Positions 1-5,227 of a stretch of DNA of 6,532 nt are shown one piece after another (position 1 is the first letter of the stretch; each line of letters starts with the position of its first letter). Made by a program: the position numbers and the translations under genes. A model generated the notes under the pieces. That model ran no database searches, was not told the DNA's origin, and worked only from the letters and a program-made list of their open reading frames with translations. The DNA is from an uncultured Pseudobdellovibrionaceae bacterium (GTDB lineage: Bacteria > Bdellovibrionota > Bdellovibrionia > Bdellovibrionales > Bdellovibrionaceae): assembly GCA_937900305.1 (NCBI GenBank), contig CALCCV010000096.1, positions 1-6,532 on the forward strand, given 5' to 3'.

Positions 1-645
1 CTGGGCAATATTCAGCAGAATGTGCCTTTTCTCGCATTTTTAATTCCGGGATTGATGATGATGACGTTGATCAACAATTCATTTCAGAACTCTTCGTCGT
101 CGATTGTGGCTTCCAAGTTTTCAGGAGACCTTGAGGACATTCGGGCGGCACCCATTTCGAATCTTCAGGTGATTGGGGCCTTGAGTATGGGAGCCCTCAT
201 TCGCGGAGTCATCGTTTCGATGGTCACTCTGCTCGTGGGTGAGGTATTTTATTATTTCACCCGCAACGAGTGGTTGGGGGTTGTCCATCCAGGCTCGTTT
301 CTCTTTTTTACAGTCGCCGGGGGTTTGCTTTTTGGTCTGTTGGGCATCTCGATCGCATTCGTTGCCAAAAGCTTTGATCAATTGACCGCCTTCACGTCAT
401 TTGTCCTTCTGCCTTTGACTTATTTGGGCGGAGTTTTTATTTCACTCGATCATCTTTCTCCATTTTGGCGAAGCATTGCGATTTGGAATCCACTGCTTTA
501 CCTCATCAATGGGCTGCGCTACGGAGTTCTTGGGTTGACGGAAGTCAGTCTTGCGGCCAGTTATTCGATGGTTTTGATTTCTCTCGGGTTCGCTTTCGTT
601 TTGGCCTCAATCAGCGTGACCAAAGGGTCCTTTCAAAGGTGGTGA
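1..645 (+). CDS. ABC-2 type transporter permease, C-terminal part (5' end outside window)
   Basis: Integral membrane subunit of an ABC-2 family exporter, which would pair with an ATP-binding subunit probably encoded upstream, outside the window. The frame is open from base 1, so the 214 visible residues lack roughly the first 40 of a family length near 255. The GTG at 22 is an internal Val codon, not a start. Sequence resembles the E. coli YadH/NodJ-like group: an FLIPGLMMM stretch at about residues 13-21, a cytoplasmic segment with KFSGDLEDI and a conserved AAP, an RG before the next helix, PLTYLGGVF near 138-146 and NPLLYLINGLRYGVLG near 163-178. Five or so hydrophobic helices are visible, the last one close to the C-terminus. 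The substrate cannot be told from the sequence. The stop codon lies three bases before the ffh start, so the two genes are probably co-transcribed. Family call is confident, exact transported molecule unknown. Confidence 0.9.
   Translation: MGNIQQNVPFLAFLIPGLMMMTLINNSFQNSSSSIVASKFSGDLEDIRAAPISNLQVIGALSMGALIRGVIVSMVTLLVGEVFYYFTRNEWLGVVHPGSFLFFTVAGGLLFGLLGISIAFVAKSFDQLTAFTSFVLLPLTYLGGVFISLDHLSPFWRSIAIWNPLLYLINGLRYGVLGLTEVSLAASYSMVLISLGFAFVLASISVTKGSFQRW
635..642 (+). promoter_or_regulatory. Shine-Dalgarno sequence for ffh
   Basis: AAAGGTGG differs at one base from the ideal AAAGGAGG and sits six bases before the GTG at 649. It lies inside the last codons of the permease gene. This supports GTG 649 as the true ffh start and suggests coupling of translation between the two genes. 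Confidence 0.7.
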
Positions 646-648
646 GCA

Positions 649-1992
649 GTGTTTGAAGGATTGTCTGACAAATTCATGGGAAGTTTAAAAAAACTTCGCG
701 GTCAAAATCGCATCTCCGAAACCAATATCGAAGAGGCCATCAAAGAAATTCGACTGCATCTCCTTGAAGCCGACGTCAATTTTAAAGTCGTAAAGAGCTT
801 CATTGATCGGGTCAAAACGAAAGCTTTGGGCACCTCCGTTTTGGGCAGCGTGAACCCACAGCAAATGTTTGTTAAGATTGTGCACGATGAACTGGTGCAA
901 ACTTTAGGGGGCGAGCGCGTAGATCTGAAGTTTCAACAGAAGCCGTTCGTGATTTTGATGGCCGGCCTTCAAGGTGTTGGTAAAACAACAACGACGGCAA
1001 AACTTGCGCTCTATTTGCGTCAAAAACAAAATAAGACCGTCGGATTGGTCCCGGCGGATATCTACCGCCCCGCCGCGATCGAACAGCTTCAAATTTTGGC
1101 CAAACAAAATAGTTTTCCAGTGTTTGACTCCAATCCCCAAATGAAACCCGAGCAAATTGTTGAACAGGCTTTGGCCTGGGCGAAGGCTGAGAAATTGGAC
1201 GGCGTGATTCTGGATACGGCGGGCCGTTTGCAAATTGATGACGCTCTCATGGATGAGCTCCGTAAAATCAAATCCATCGCTCAACCTGACGAAATCCTCC
1301 TCGTCGCCGATGCTATGCTGGGGCAACAGTCTGTGGCCGTGGCGGAAGGGTTTCACTCCACTCTGGGATTGACTGGTCTGATCCTGACAAAAGTAGATGG
1401 GGACGCGCGCGGAGGGGCGGCTCTGTCGATTCGAGAGGTCACCGGCATTCCGATCAAATTCATGGGTCTGGGTGAGAAGGTGGGGGCACTCGAAGTGTTT
1501 CACCCCGACCGCTTGGCCGGCCGAATCCTCGACATGGGAGATGTCGTTTCACTGGTCGAAAAGGCGCAAGAGGTTTTTAATGCCGAAGAGGCCGAGGCTT
1601 CGACAAAGAAAATTCTCAAACAAGAGTTCACTCTCGAGGACTTTCTGAAGCAGCTCCAGAGTCTTAAAAAGCTGGGGGGGATCGAGTCGCTGCTGAAGTT
1701 TTTACCGGGCATGGGGGATCTGAGCAAGCAACTAAAAAACATGTCCCCTCCCGAAGATGAGATGAAACGAATTGAAGCCATCATTCGCTCAATGACTCTG
1801 GAGGAGCGCGACAATCACAAGATTCTCAATGGCTCGCGGCGCCAGAGGATTGCTAAGGGAAGCGGCACCCAAGTCTCTGAGGTGAACAAACTTGTGCGCC
1901 AATTCGAAGACGCTCAAAAGATGATGAGTCAGTTCATGAAAATGGGCATGGGTGGAAAAGGTGGCAAGCGTTTGCCGAAGCTCCCATTTTGA
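649..1992 (+). CDS. ffh: Signal recognition particle protein Ffh (SRP54 GTPase)
   Basis: Cytoplasmic GTPase that binds SRP RNA and signal peptides of nascent membrane proteins and delivers the ribosome to FtsY and SecYEG. The 447-residue product is the normal family length and shows the three domains: helical N domain (about 1-90); G domain (about 95-295) with P-loop GLQGVGKTT at 106-114, DIYRPAA at 137-143, DTAGR at 189-193, TKVDGDARGG at 247-256 and GLGEK at 273-277; and a methionine-rich M domain (about 325-435). The M domain carries the SRP-RNA binding helix-turn-helix, GSRRQRIAKGSG at 395-406, followed by a Met cluster near 425-434 and a short Gly/Lys-rich tail. GTG start is fixed by the Shine-Dalgarno just upstream and by the family-typical MFEGLSDKF beginning. 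It follows the permease by three bases and precedes rpsP by 57 bases. No degraded motif seen. Confidence 0.98.
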   Translation: MFEGLSDKFMGSLKKLRGQNRISETNIEEAIKEIRLHLLEADVNFKVVKSFIDRVKTKALGTSVLGSVNPQQMFVKIVHDELVQTLGGERVDLKFQQKPFVILMAGLQGVGKTTTTAKLALYLRQKQNKTVGLVPADIYRPAAIEQLQILAKQNSFPVFDSNPQMKPEQIVEQALAWAKAEKLDGVILDTAGRLQIDDALMDELRKIKSIAQPDEILLVADAMLGQQSVAVAEGFHSTLGLTGLILTKVDGDARGGAALSIREVTGIPIKFMGLGEKVGALEVFHPDRLAGRILDMGDVVSLVEKAQEVFNAEEAEASTKKILKQEFTLEDFLKQLQSLKKLGGIESLLKFLPGMGDLSKQLKNMSPPEDEMKRIEAIIRSMTLEERDNHKILNGSRRQRIAKGSGTQVSEVNKLVRQFEDAQKMMSQFMKMGMGGKGGKRLPKLPF

Positions 1993-2049
1993 ACTTGAAT
2001 GCCTGTGCGAATCGTTGTAACTCCATAGCCTTTCAAGCGAGGTTTAGAC

Positions 2050-2307
2050 ATGGCTGTTGTCATTAGATTGAATCGGGTTGGTAGCAAGCACGTTCCCAAG
2101 TACCGAATCACTGTTGCGGATTCCCGTCGTTCATTGGGTGGTCGACACCTAGAAGTCTTGGGCATTTATATCCCTACTCCCCAAGGCAAAGACGAAAAAG
2201 TGAAAGTGGATATGGACAAGTACAATGCCTGGATTGGCAAAGGGGCTTTGCCATCAGACCGAGTTCGTCATGTCATTAAATTGGCTGGCGCTGCTAAGAA
2301 AGCTTAA
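2050..2307 (+). CDS. rpsP: 30S ribosomal protein bS16
   Basis: Structural protein of the small ribosomal subunit, binding 16S rRNA early in assembly. The 85-residue product matches the usual length. Recognisable family features are the N-terminal MAVVIRLNRVGSK, the PKYRITVADSRR segment at 16-27, GGRHLEVLGIYIPTP at 30-44 and the C-terminal helix with GALPSDRVRHVIKLAG at 65-80. ATG 2050 is the family start, and a GCGAGG-like Shine-Dalgarno lies about eight bases upstream. In many bacteria it is directly followed by khpA and rimM; here khpA is nearly 500 bases away, which suggests either a separate transcript or a long untranslated region. The gene has no anomalies. Confidence 0.98.
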   Translation: MAVVIRLNRVGSKHVPKYRITVADSRRSLGGRHLEVLGIYIPTPQGKDEKVKVDMDKYNAWIGKGALPSDRVRHVIKLAGAAKKA

Positions 2308-2323
2308 TTTCGAAGCTCATTTC

Positions 2324-2343
2324 AAACCATTGAAAACCATTGA
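2324..2343 (+). repeat. Perfect 10-base tandem duplication
   Basis: AAACCATTGA occurs twice head to tail, 17 bases after the rpsP stop codon. The first copy also forms part of a small TTTCAA/TTGAAA hairpin (2320-2335, loop ACCA). Function unknown; it may simply be a slippage duplication. Confidence 0.7.
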
Positions 2344-2352
2344 GAAGTTTCA

Positions 2353-2372
2353 GCGCGGGCGTCGGCCTGCGT
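2353..2372 (+). terminator. Weak terminator-like hairpin downstream of rpsP
   Basis: GCGCGGGC at 2353-2360 pairs with GCCTGCGT at 2365-2372 (8 bp including two G-U pairs) around a four-base GTCG loop. The following bases, CTGTGTTCTTGG, are T-rich but not a clean T-run. It could terminate or attenuate the rpsP transcript, 45 bases after the stop codon. The stem is visible, but the terminator role is a guess. Confidence 0.3.
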
Positions 2373-2497
2373 CTGTGTTCTTGGTTCAGCCACGGTGCTT
2401 TTCTCATTCCTTTATTCCAGTGGGCTTTAGCTAAATCAGACTTCAAATCTGCTTTCTGTTCATTCTCGGGCTTCGGATTGCTTGTAAATTCAAGAAA

Positions 2498-2515
2498 ATG
2501 TTTTGAATGTTTTGA
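2498..2515 (+). repeat. Perfect 9-base tandem duplication
   Basis: ATGTTTTGA occurs twice head to tail in the rpsP-khpA spacer. Each copy contains ATG followed two codons later by TGA, so it does not encode a peptide of use. Probably a local slippage duplication. Confidence 0.6.
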
Positions 2516-2645
2516 GTTGATCTTTTGCAGAATGGACCGTTGGCGGACTAGCTAAGGAATATTCACCTGATCACAAGTGACTTGACGAAGTTTTGAAATC
2601 GTGAAATTTATTTGTTGCAACCAAGTGTAAAGAAAATTTGATCGC

Positions 2646-2668
2646 GCGCGCCCATGCTCTGGCGGCGC
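2646..2668 (+). other. GC-rich hairpin in the spacer before khpA
   Basis: GCGCGCC at 2646-2652 can pair with GGCGGCGC at 2661-2668 with one bulged G, around an eight-base loop. It follows an alternating CG run (2643-2650) in an otherwise A/T-rich neighbourhood. There is no T-run after it, so it does not look like an intrinsic terminator. Could be part of a structured leader RNA; only the pairing itself is seen. Confidence 0.35.
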
Positions 2669-2732
2669 TGGAACCAAATCAAAGATTTTAAGTCAGTGGG
2701 ATGTAACCGGATGTTATGAACTTTGGTGGGTT

Positions 2733-2774
2733 GATACTGTAGAGATCAAGCGATAGAGATCGAACTGTAGAGAT
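2733..2774 (+). repeat. Threefold 14-base tandem repeat upstream of khpA
   Basis: Three head-to-tail 14-base units, GATACTGTAGAGAT, CAAGCGATAGAGAT and CGAACTGTAGAGAT, share the invariant 3' half TAGAGAT (starting at 2740, 2754 and 2768). The array ends 21 bases before the GTG start of khpA, so in an mRNA it would lie directly upstream of the ribosome binding site. It could bind a regulator, or KhpA itself, but there is no direct evidence; it could also be a neutral duplication. Confidence 0.7.
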
Positions 2775-2795
2775 TTAACCTATGAGAGGAGCCCC

Positions 2796-3047
2796 GTGGA
2801 GGAGATGATGGACAGTCTCAAAGACCTAGTAGAGCTGATGGCGAAATCCCTGGTGGATAAACCAGACAGAGTTGAAGTTGACGAGATCCCGGGTCAACAG
2901 ACAACCCTGTTGGCTCTCAAAGTCGACAAAGAAGACTTAGGAAAGGTGATTGGTAAGCAGGGCAAAACGGCCGCAGCCATGCGAACCATCATCCGCGCCG
3001 CAGGCACCAAACTCAATAAAAGATACCACTTGGATATCGTCGAATAA
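2796..3047 (+). CDS. khpA: KhpA, small KH-domain RNA-binding protein
   Basis: Small cytoplasmic RNA-binding protein (KH_4, formerly YlqC family) that in other bacteria pairs with KhpB/Jag and binds many RNAs. The product is 83 residues from GTG 2796, slightly longer than the usual 75-80. The single KH domain is clear: SLKDLVELMAKSLVDKPD helix (7-24), a central strand, and the RNA-binding GxxG loop VIGKQGKT with G53-K54-Q55-G56, then the helix AAAMRTIIRAAGTKL. Start is uncertain. GTG 2796 has GAGAGGAG four bases upstream; ATG 2805 and ATG 2808 also fit, the latter having GGAGG (2798-2802) five bases before it and giving a 79-residue protein closest to the family length. It sits between rpsP and rimM as in many genomes, but with long spacers on both sides. 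Confidence 0.95.
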   Translation: MEEMMDSLKDLVELMAKSLVDKPDRVEVDEIPGQQTTLLALKVDKEDLGKVIGKQGKTAAAMRTIIRAAGTKLNKRYHLDIVE

Positions 3048-3061
3048 TTTCAAACTCGCTC

Positions 3062-3108
3062 AGCACAATTTCATCTGACTCCATCAGGATCGGTTTGCCA
3101 TTTGTGCT
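3062..3108 (+). other. Inverted repeat / possible RNA hairpin after khpA
   Basis: AGCACAA at 3062-3068 and TTGTGCT at 3102-3108 are perfect 7-base complements. A smaller imperfect stem (ATCTGA with TCAGGAT, loop CTCCA) nests between them at about 3073-3090. No T-run follows, so intrinsic termination is unlikely. It may shape the khpA 3' end or the rimM leader. Confidence 0.4.
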
Positions 3109-3128
3109 CTAAGACTCAGCTCTAAGAC
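3106..3128 (+). repeat. 10-base direct repeat, 13-base period
   Basis: GCTCTAAGAC occurs at 3106-3115 and again at 3119-3128, separated by TCA. The first copy overlaps the right arm of the preceding inverted repeat. No function recognised. Confidence 0.6.
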
Positions 3129-3136
3129 GCAAATGC

Positions 3137-3168
3137 GGGGGGGGGATTTTTCACCTCGCCGAAAAATC
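3137..3168 (+). other. Run of nine G followed by a perfect 8-bp inverted repeat
   Basis: G occupies 3137-3145. The last G begins GATTTTTC (3145-3152), which is perfectly complementary to GAAAAATC (3161-3168) across an eight-base loop. An alternative, mutually exclusive small stem is CCGA/TCGG (3159-3162 with 3167-3170). The elements lie 41-72 bases before the rimM start, in the probable leader or promoter region of rimM-trmD. Homopolymeric G tracts can vary in length by slippage, but nothing here shows that it does. Confidence 0.5.
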
Positions 3169-3186
3169 GGTGTTCAGACTCCTCTT

Positions 3187-3203
3187 CACCTGATAACACC
3201 TGA
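3187..3203 (+). repeat. CACCTGA direct repeat just before rimM
   Basis: CACCTGA occurs at 3187-3193 and 3197-3203 with a 10-base period, ending five bases before the rimM start codon. It occupies the place of the ribosome binding site, where only a weak GAGTG-like Shine-Dalgarno is visible. Confidence 0.5.
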
Positions 3204-3208
3204 GTGAA

Positions 3209-3772
3209 ATGACACAAACGCCTTCCACAGCCCTCAATTCATTCCGACAGATTGGCAAGATTCTAGGTGCCCATGGTTTGCGCGGAGGCGTTCGGGTGCG
3301 CCTGTTTGCCGAGGATTCATCGTGGTTCAAAAAATGGAAAATTGCCGAACTGGTGAGCGGACAAGACCAACAGCGTCAGCGACTGACCGTCGCCTCGGTC
3401 AGATCCCTTTCGGCGACGGAGGCACTTGTCCATTTTGGTGAAGTTCAAGATCGCAATCAGTCAGAGGCTCTGCGCGGAGCCTTTGTGGAAGTTCCTTCGG
3501 ACTATTTTATTTCGCTCAAAGGAGAAGGCATCTATCTGAGCGAGATTCAAGATTTTAAGGTCCAAGATGCCTTGACGGGCGGGGCCTTGGGCCAGCTGCG
3601 TGAGTTTTCGTCCAATGGGCCTCAGGATCTTTTGGGAATTCATCTTGAAGGTCGCCGGTACTGGCTGCCGTTCGTGCCTGAGTTTGTGTTGAAAATTGAT
3701 TTCGAGAGCCGGATTCTCCACGTGTTTGTTCCCGATGGCCTCCTCGACATCGCGGAGCTCTTACCAACATGA
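3209..3772 (+). CDS. rimM: 16S rRNA processing protein RimM
   Basis: Assembly factor for the 30S subunit head; in E. coli it binds ribosomal protein uS19 and helps maturation of 16S rRNA. The 187-residue product has the normal length and two domains. The N-terminal beta-barrel domain (about 13-97) contains the signature GKILGAHGLRGGVRVRLFAED (16-36). The C-terminal PRC-barrel-like domain (about 103-180) contains LGQL near 127-130, LPFVPEFVLKID at 153-164 and the closing PDGLLD at 175-180. The start at ATG 3209 leaves about 12 residues before the domain, and an in-frame TAA at 3194-3196 limits any upstream extension; the Shine-Dalgarno is weak. The segment joining the domains lacks the Trp-containing YYW-like motif typical of many RimMs and reads GEGIYLSEIQDFKV. 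Its stop overlaps the trmD start (ATGA), indicating coupled translation. Confidence 0.96.
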   Translation: MTQTPSTALNSFRQIGKILGAHGLRGGVRVRLFAEDSSWFKKWKIAELVSGQDQQRQRLTVASVRSLSATEALVHFGEVQDRNQSEALRGAFVEVPSDYFISLKGEGIYLSEIQDFKVQDALTGGALGQLREFSSNGPQDLLGIHLEGRRYWLPFVPEFVLKIDFESRILHVFVPDGLLDIAELLPT

Positions 3773-5187
3773 ATTTTCAACTCATCACGCTCTTTCCTGA
3801 GTTCATTGAAAGTTATCTGAGCTCAGGAGTTTTGGGGCGAGCTCGGACTCAAGAAATTTTTAGCGTTCAAACCGTGAACCCTCGCGAGTTTGCGGAGGGA
3901 ATCCATCGCTCAACAGATGATCGGCCGTTTGGGGGAGGGGATGGCATGGTCATGACTTTGCCGCCCTTGGTGGCAAGTGTGCGAGCCGCCCTTGCCAAAA
4001 CCCCAAATGCCAAGATCATTGCGTTGAGTCCGCAGGGGAAGCCCTGGAGCGAAACGATGGTGAGTGAAAAGCTGGCGAGCGGTTGCCAGGATTTCATTTT
4101 TATTTCTGCTCGGTACGCCGGGGTTGATCAACGCTTGCTCGCTCTCTTTGATATCGAGGAAGTGTCTATCGGTGATTATGTTTTGGCTGGTGGGGAATTG
4201 CCGGCCTTGGTGCTGATGGAGAGTTTGGTTCGAAAACTTCCGGGGACGTTGGGGCATGAAGGCTCTGCCTCGGAAGATTCTTTTGCGCGGGGATGGCTAG
4301 AGGCTCCGCAGTTTACACGCCCTCCAATTTTTGAAAATTTGACGGTGCCGAACCTTTTGATGTCGGGGCACCACCAAAAAATTCAGGAAGCGCGCCTCAT
4401 TGTCAGTGCATTGATTACGGCGGCAAAGAGGCCAGATCTTTTGGCGAACGGTTGGAACCTTTTGAGTGCGGAGCAGAAAAGTCGGTTGGTTCGTGATCTC
4501 GAGGCTGAGAGGTGGACTGAGGCCGAGTTGCAACCTTGGGGATTGACGAAAGACGCGGTTAACGAACTGAGACAACGTTTAGCAGATCTGCAGGGAGGGC
4601 AGGGAGTGCCCTCGCCCTCGCGCAAAGGCCGAGTGGCTATGGGATTGGTTCATTATCCCATTTTGGACAAATCAAAAAACATTGTGGCCACGAACATTAC
4701 GAATTTTGACATCCACGACATCGCCCGGGCAGCTCGAACGTATGGAGTGGAGCGCTACTATCTCATTCACCCGATGCAAGACCAACGCATGTTTGTCGAA
4801 CGGGTGCTGGATCATTGGCGTGTGGGGGAAGGCACCAAGTTCAATCCTTCGCGCAAACAGGCGCTGGCGGCGGTTCGAACGGCCAGTTCGTTAGAGCAGG
4901 CGGTGGAGGACTGGGGGGTGCCTGGTGCGAAGCTCGTTAGCACCCATGCGAGGGCGGTTCCCGGTGCGCATTCGATCAGCTATTCGGGATTGCGCTCCAC
5001 TTTGGAGTTTGGCAACGAGGACGTATTTTTGATCTTTGGGACGGGCTATGGCCTGCCTGATGATTTTATGCTCCGTTGTGACTATCTCTTGGATCCCATC
5101 AAGGGCAGCGGGAAAGACGATTTTCGCCATCTTTCCGTGCGATCAGCGGTCAGTGTCATTCTTGACCGTCTGTTGGGTGCATGGTAG
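3769..5187 (+). CDS. trmD: tRNA (guanine37-N1)-methyltransferase TrmD fused to a second SPOUT RNA methyltransferase domain
   Basis: The N-terminal part (about 1-255) is TrmD, which uses S-adenosylmethionine to make m1G37 in tRNA and so prevents +1 frameshifting. Seen motifs: LFPEFI at 8-13, DDRPFGGGDGMVM at 50-62, LSPQG at 86-90, SIGDYVLAGGELPA at 133-146, R155 and D170 (equivalents of E. coli R154 and D169), and SGHHQKI at 199-205. Odd: the usual GRYEG reads ARYAG at 114-118, so the conserved Glu is Ala117. After a polar linker (about 272-288, GGQGVPSPSRKG) comes a complete second domain (289-472) of the COG4752 / Methyltrn_RNA_4 type: LVHYPILDK, TNFDIHDIARAARTYGV, IHPMQDQR, FGTGYGLP at 423-430, LDPIKG, and LSVRSAVSVILDRLLG at 455-470. 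In related genomes I recall these as two adjacent genes. E. coli TrmD is about 255 residues; this is 472. The role of the second domain is not known to me beyond predicted RNA methylation. TAG is followed at once by in-frame TGA. Start is the ATGA overlap with rimM, with GGAG 11 bases upstream. Confidence 0.95.
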   Translation: MNFQLITLFPEFIESYLSSGVLGRARTQEIFSVQTVNPREFAEGIHRSTDDRPFGGGDGMVMTLPPLVASVRAALAKTPNAKIIALSPQGKPWSETMVSEKLASGCQDFIFISARYAGVDQRLLALFDIEEVSIGDYVLAGGELPALVLMESLVRKLPGTLGHEGSASEDSFARGWLEAPQFTRPPIFENLTVPNLLMSGHHQKIQEARLIVSALITAAKRPDLLANGWNLLSAEQKSRLVRDLEAERWTEAELQPWGLTKDAVNELRQRLADLQGGQGVPSPSRKGRVAMGLVHYPILDKSKNIVATNITNFDIHDIARAARTYGVERYYLIHPMQDQRMFVERVLDHWRVGEGTKFNPSRKQALAAVRTASSLEQAVEDWGVPGAKLVSTHARAVPGAHSISYSGLRSTLEFGNEDVFLIFGTGYGLPDDFMLRCDYLLDPIKGSGKDDFRHLSVRSAVSVILDRLLGAW

Positions 5188-5227
5188 TGAATTTGGTTTG
5201 ATAAGACCACCAATTGAGGAGTGAAGA

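Larger units (their letters stand above)
2308..2795 (+). other. 488-base spacer with no recognisable gene
   Basis: I find no protein family match on either strand. The longest plus-strand frames here lack Shine-Dalgarno sequences and read as out-of-frame composition. What it does hold is several short tandem repeats, a possible terminator-like hairpin at 2353-2372, a GC-rich hairpin at 2646-2668, and an A/T-rich stretch around 2590-2640 that could host a promoter, although no good -35/-10 pair with correct spacing stands out. It may contain the 3' end of the rpsP transcript and the promoter or leader of khpA. An unrecognised small RNA cannot be excluded. The consensus core of SRP RNA is absent. 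Confidence 0.6.

Noticed and set aside
904..1503. Long minus-strand frame of 199 codons inside ffh
   Set aside because: It is the antisense shadow of the strongly conserved Ffh G domain and shows no family features.
1999..2028. Nine-codon frame (MPVRIVVTP, then TAG) in the same frame as rpsP just upstream of it
   Set aside because: No Shine-Dalgarno precedes it and it is very short; a stop codon separates it from rpsP and the rpsP start is clear by family. A leader peptide cannot be supported.
2437..2451. T-loop-like sequence TTCAAAT in a small CAGA/TCTG stem, suggesting a tRNA
   Set aside because: The positions expected to form the five-base T stem do not pair, and no acceptor, D or anticodon arms surround it.
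2340..2555. 71-codon plus-strand frame starting with TTG after rpsP
   Set aside because: No Shine-Dalgarno, rich in Phe, Ser and Cys as in random frames, and crosses the hairpin and tandem repeats; no family resemblance.
2654..2719. 21-codon frame starting at ATG 2654
   Set aside because: No ribosome binding site and start codon lies within the loop of the GC-rich hairpin; nothing protein-like recognised.
2731..2759. Promoter-like TTGATA, 17 bases, TAGAGA before khpA
   Set aside because: The -10 matches only three of six consensus bases and it coincides with the 14-base repeat; too weak to list as a promoter.
2308..2795. SRP RNA (4.5S) gene near ffh
   Set aside because: The conserved GGAAG/AGCAG core of the SRP RNA is not present on either strand of the spacer.
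5193..5213. TTGGT/ACCAA inverted repeat before rplS as a ribosomal-protein autoregulatory site
   Set aside because: Only five base pairs around an 11-base loop; too weak to claim as a regulatory structure.
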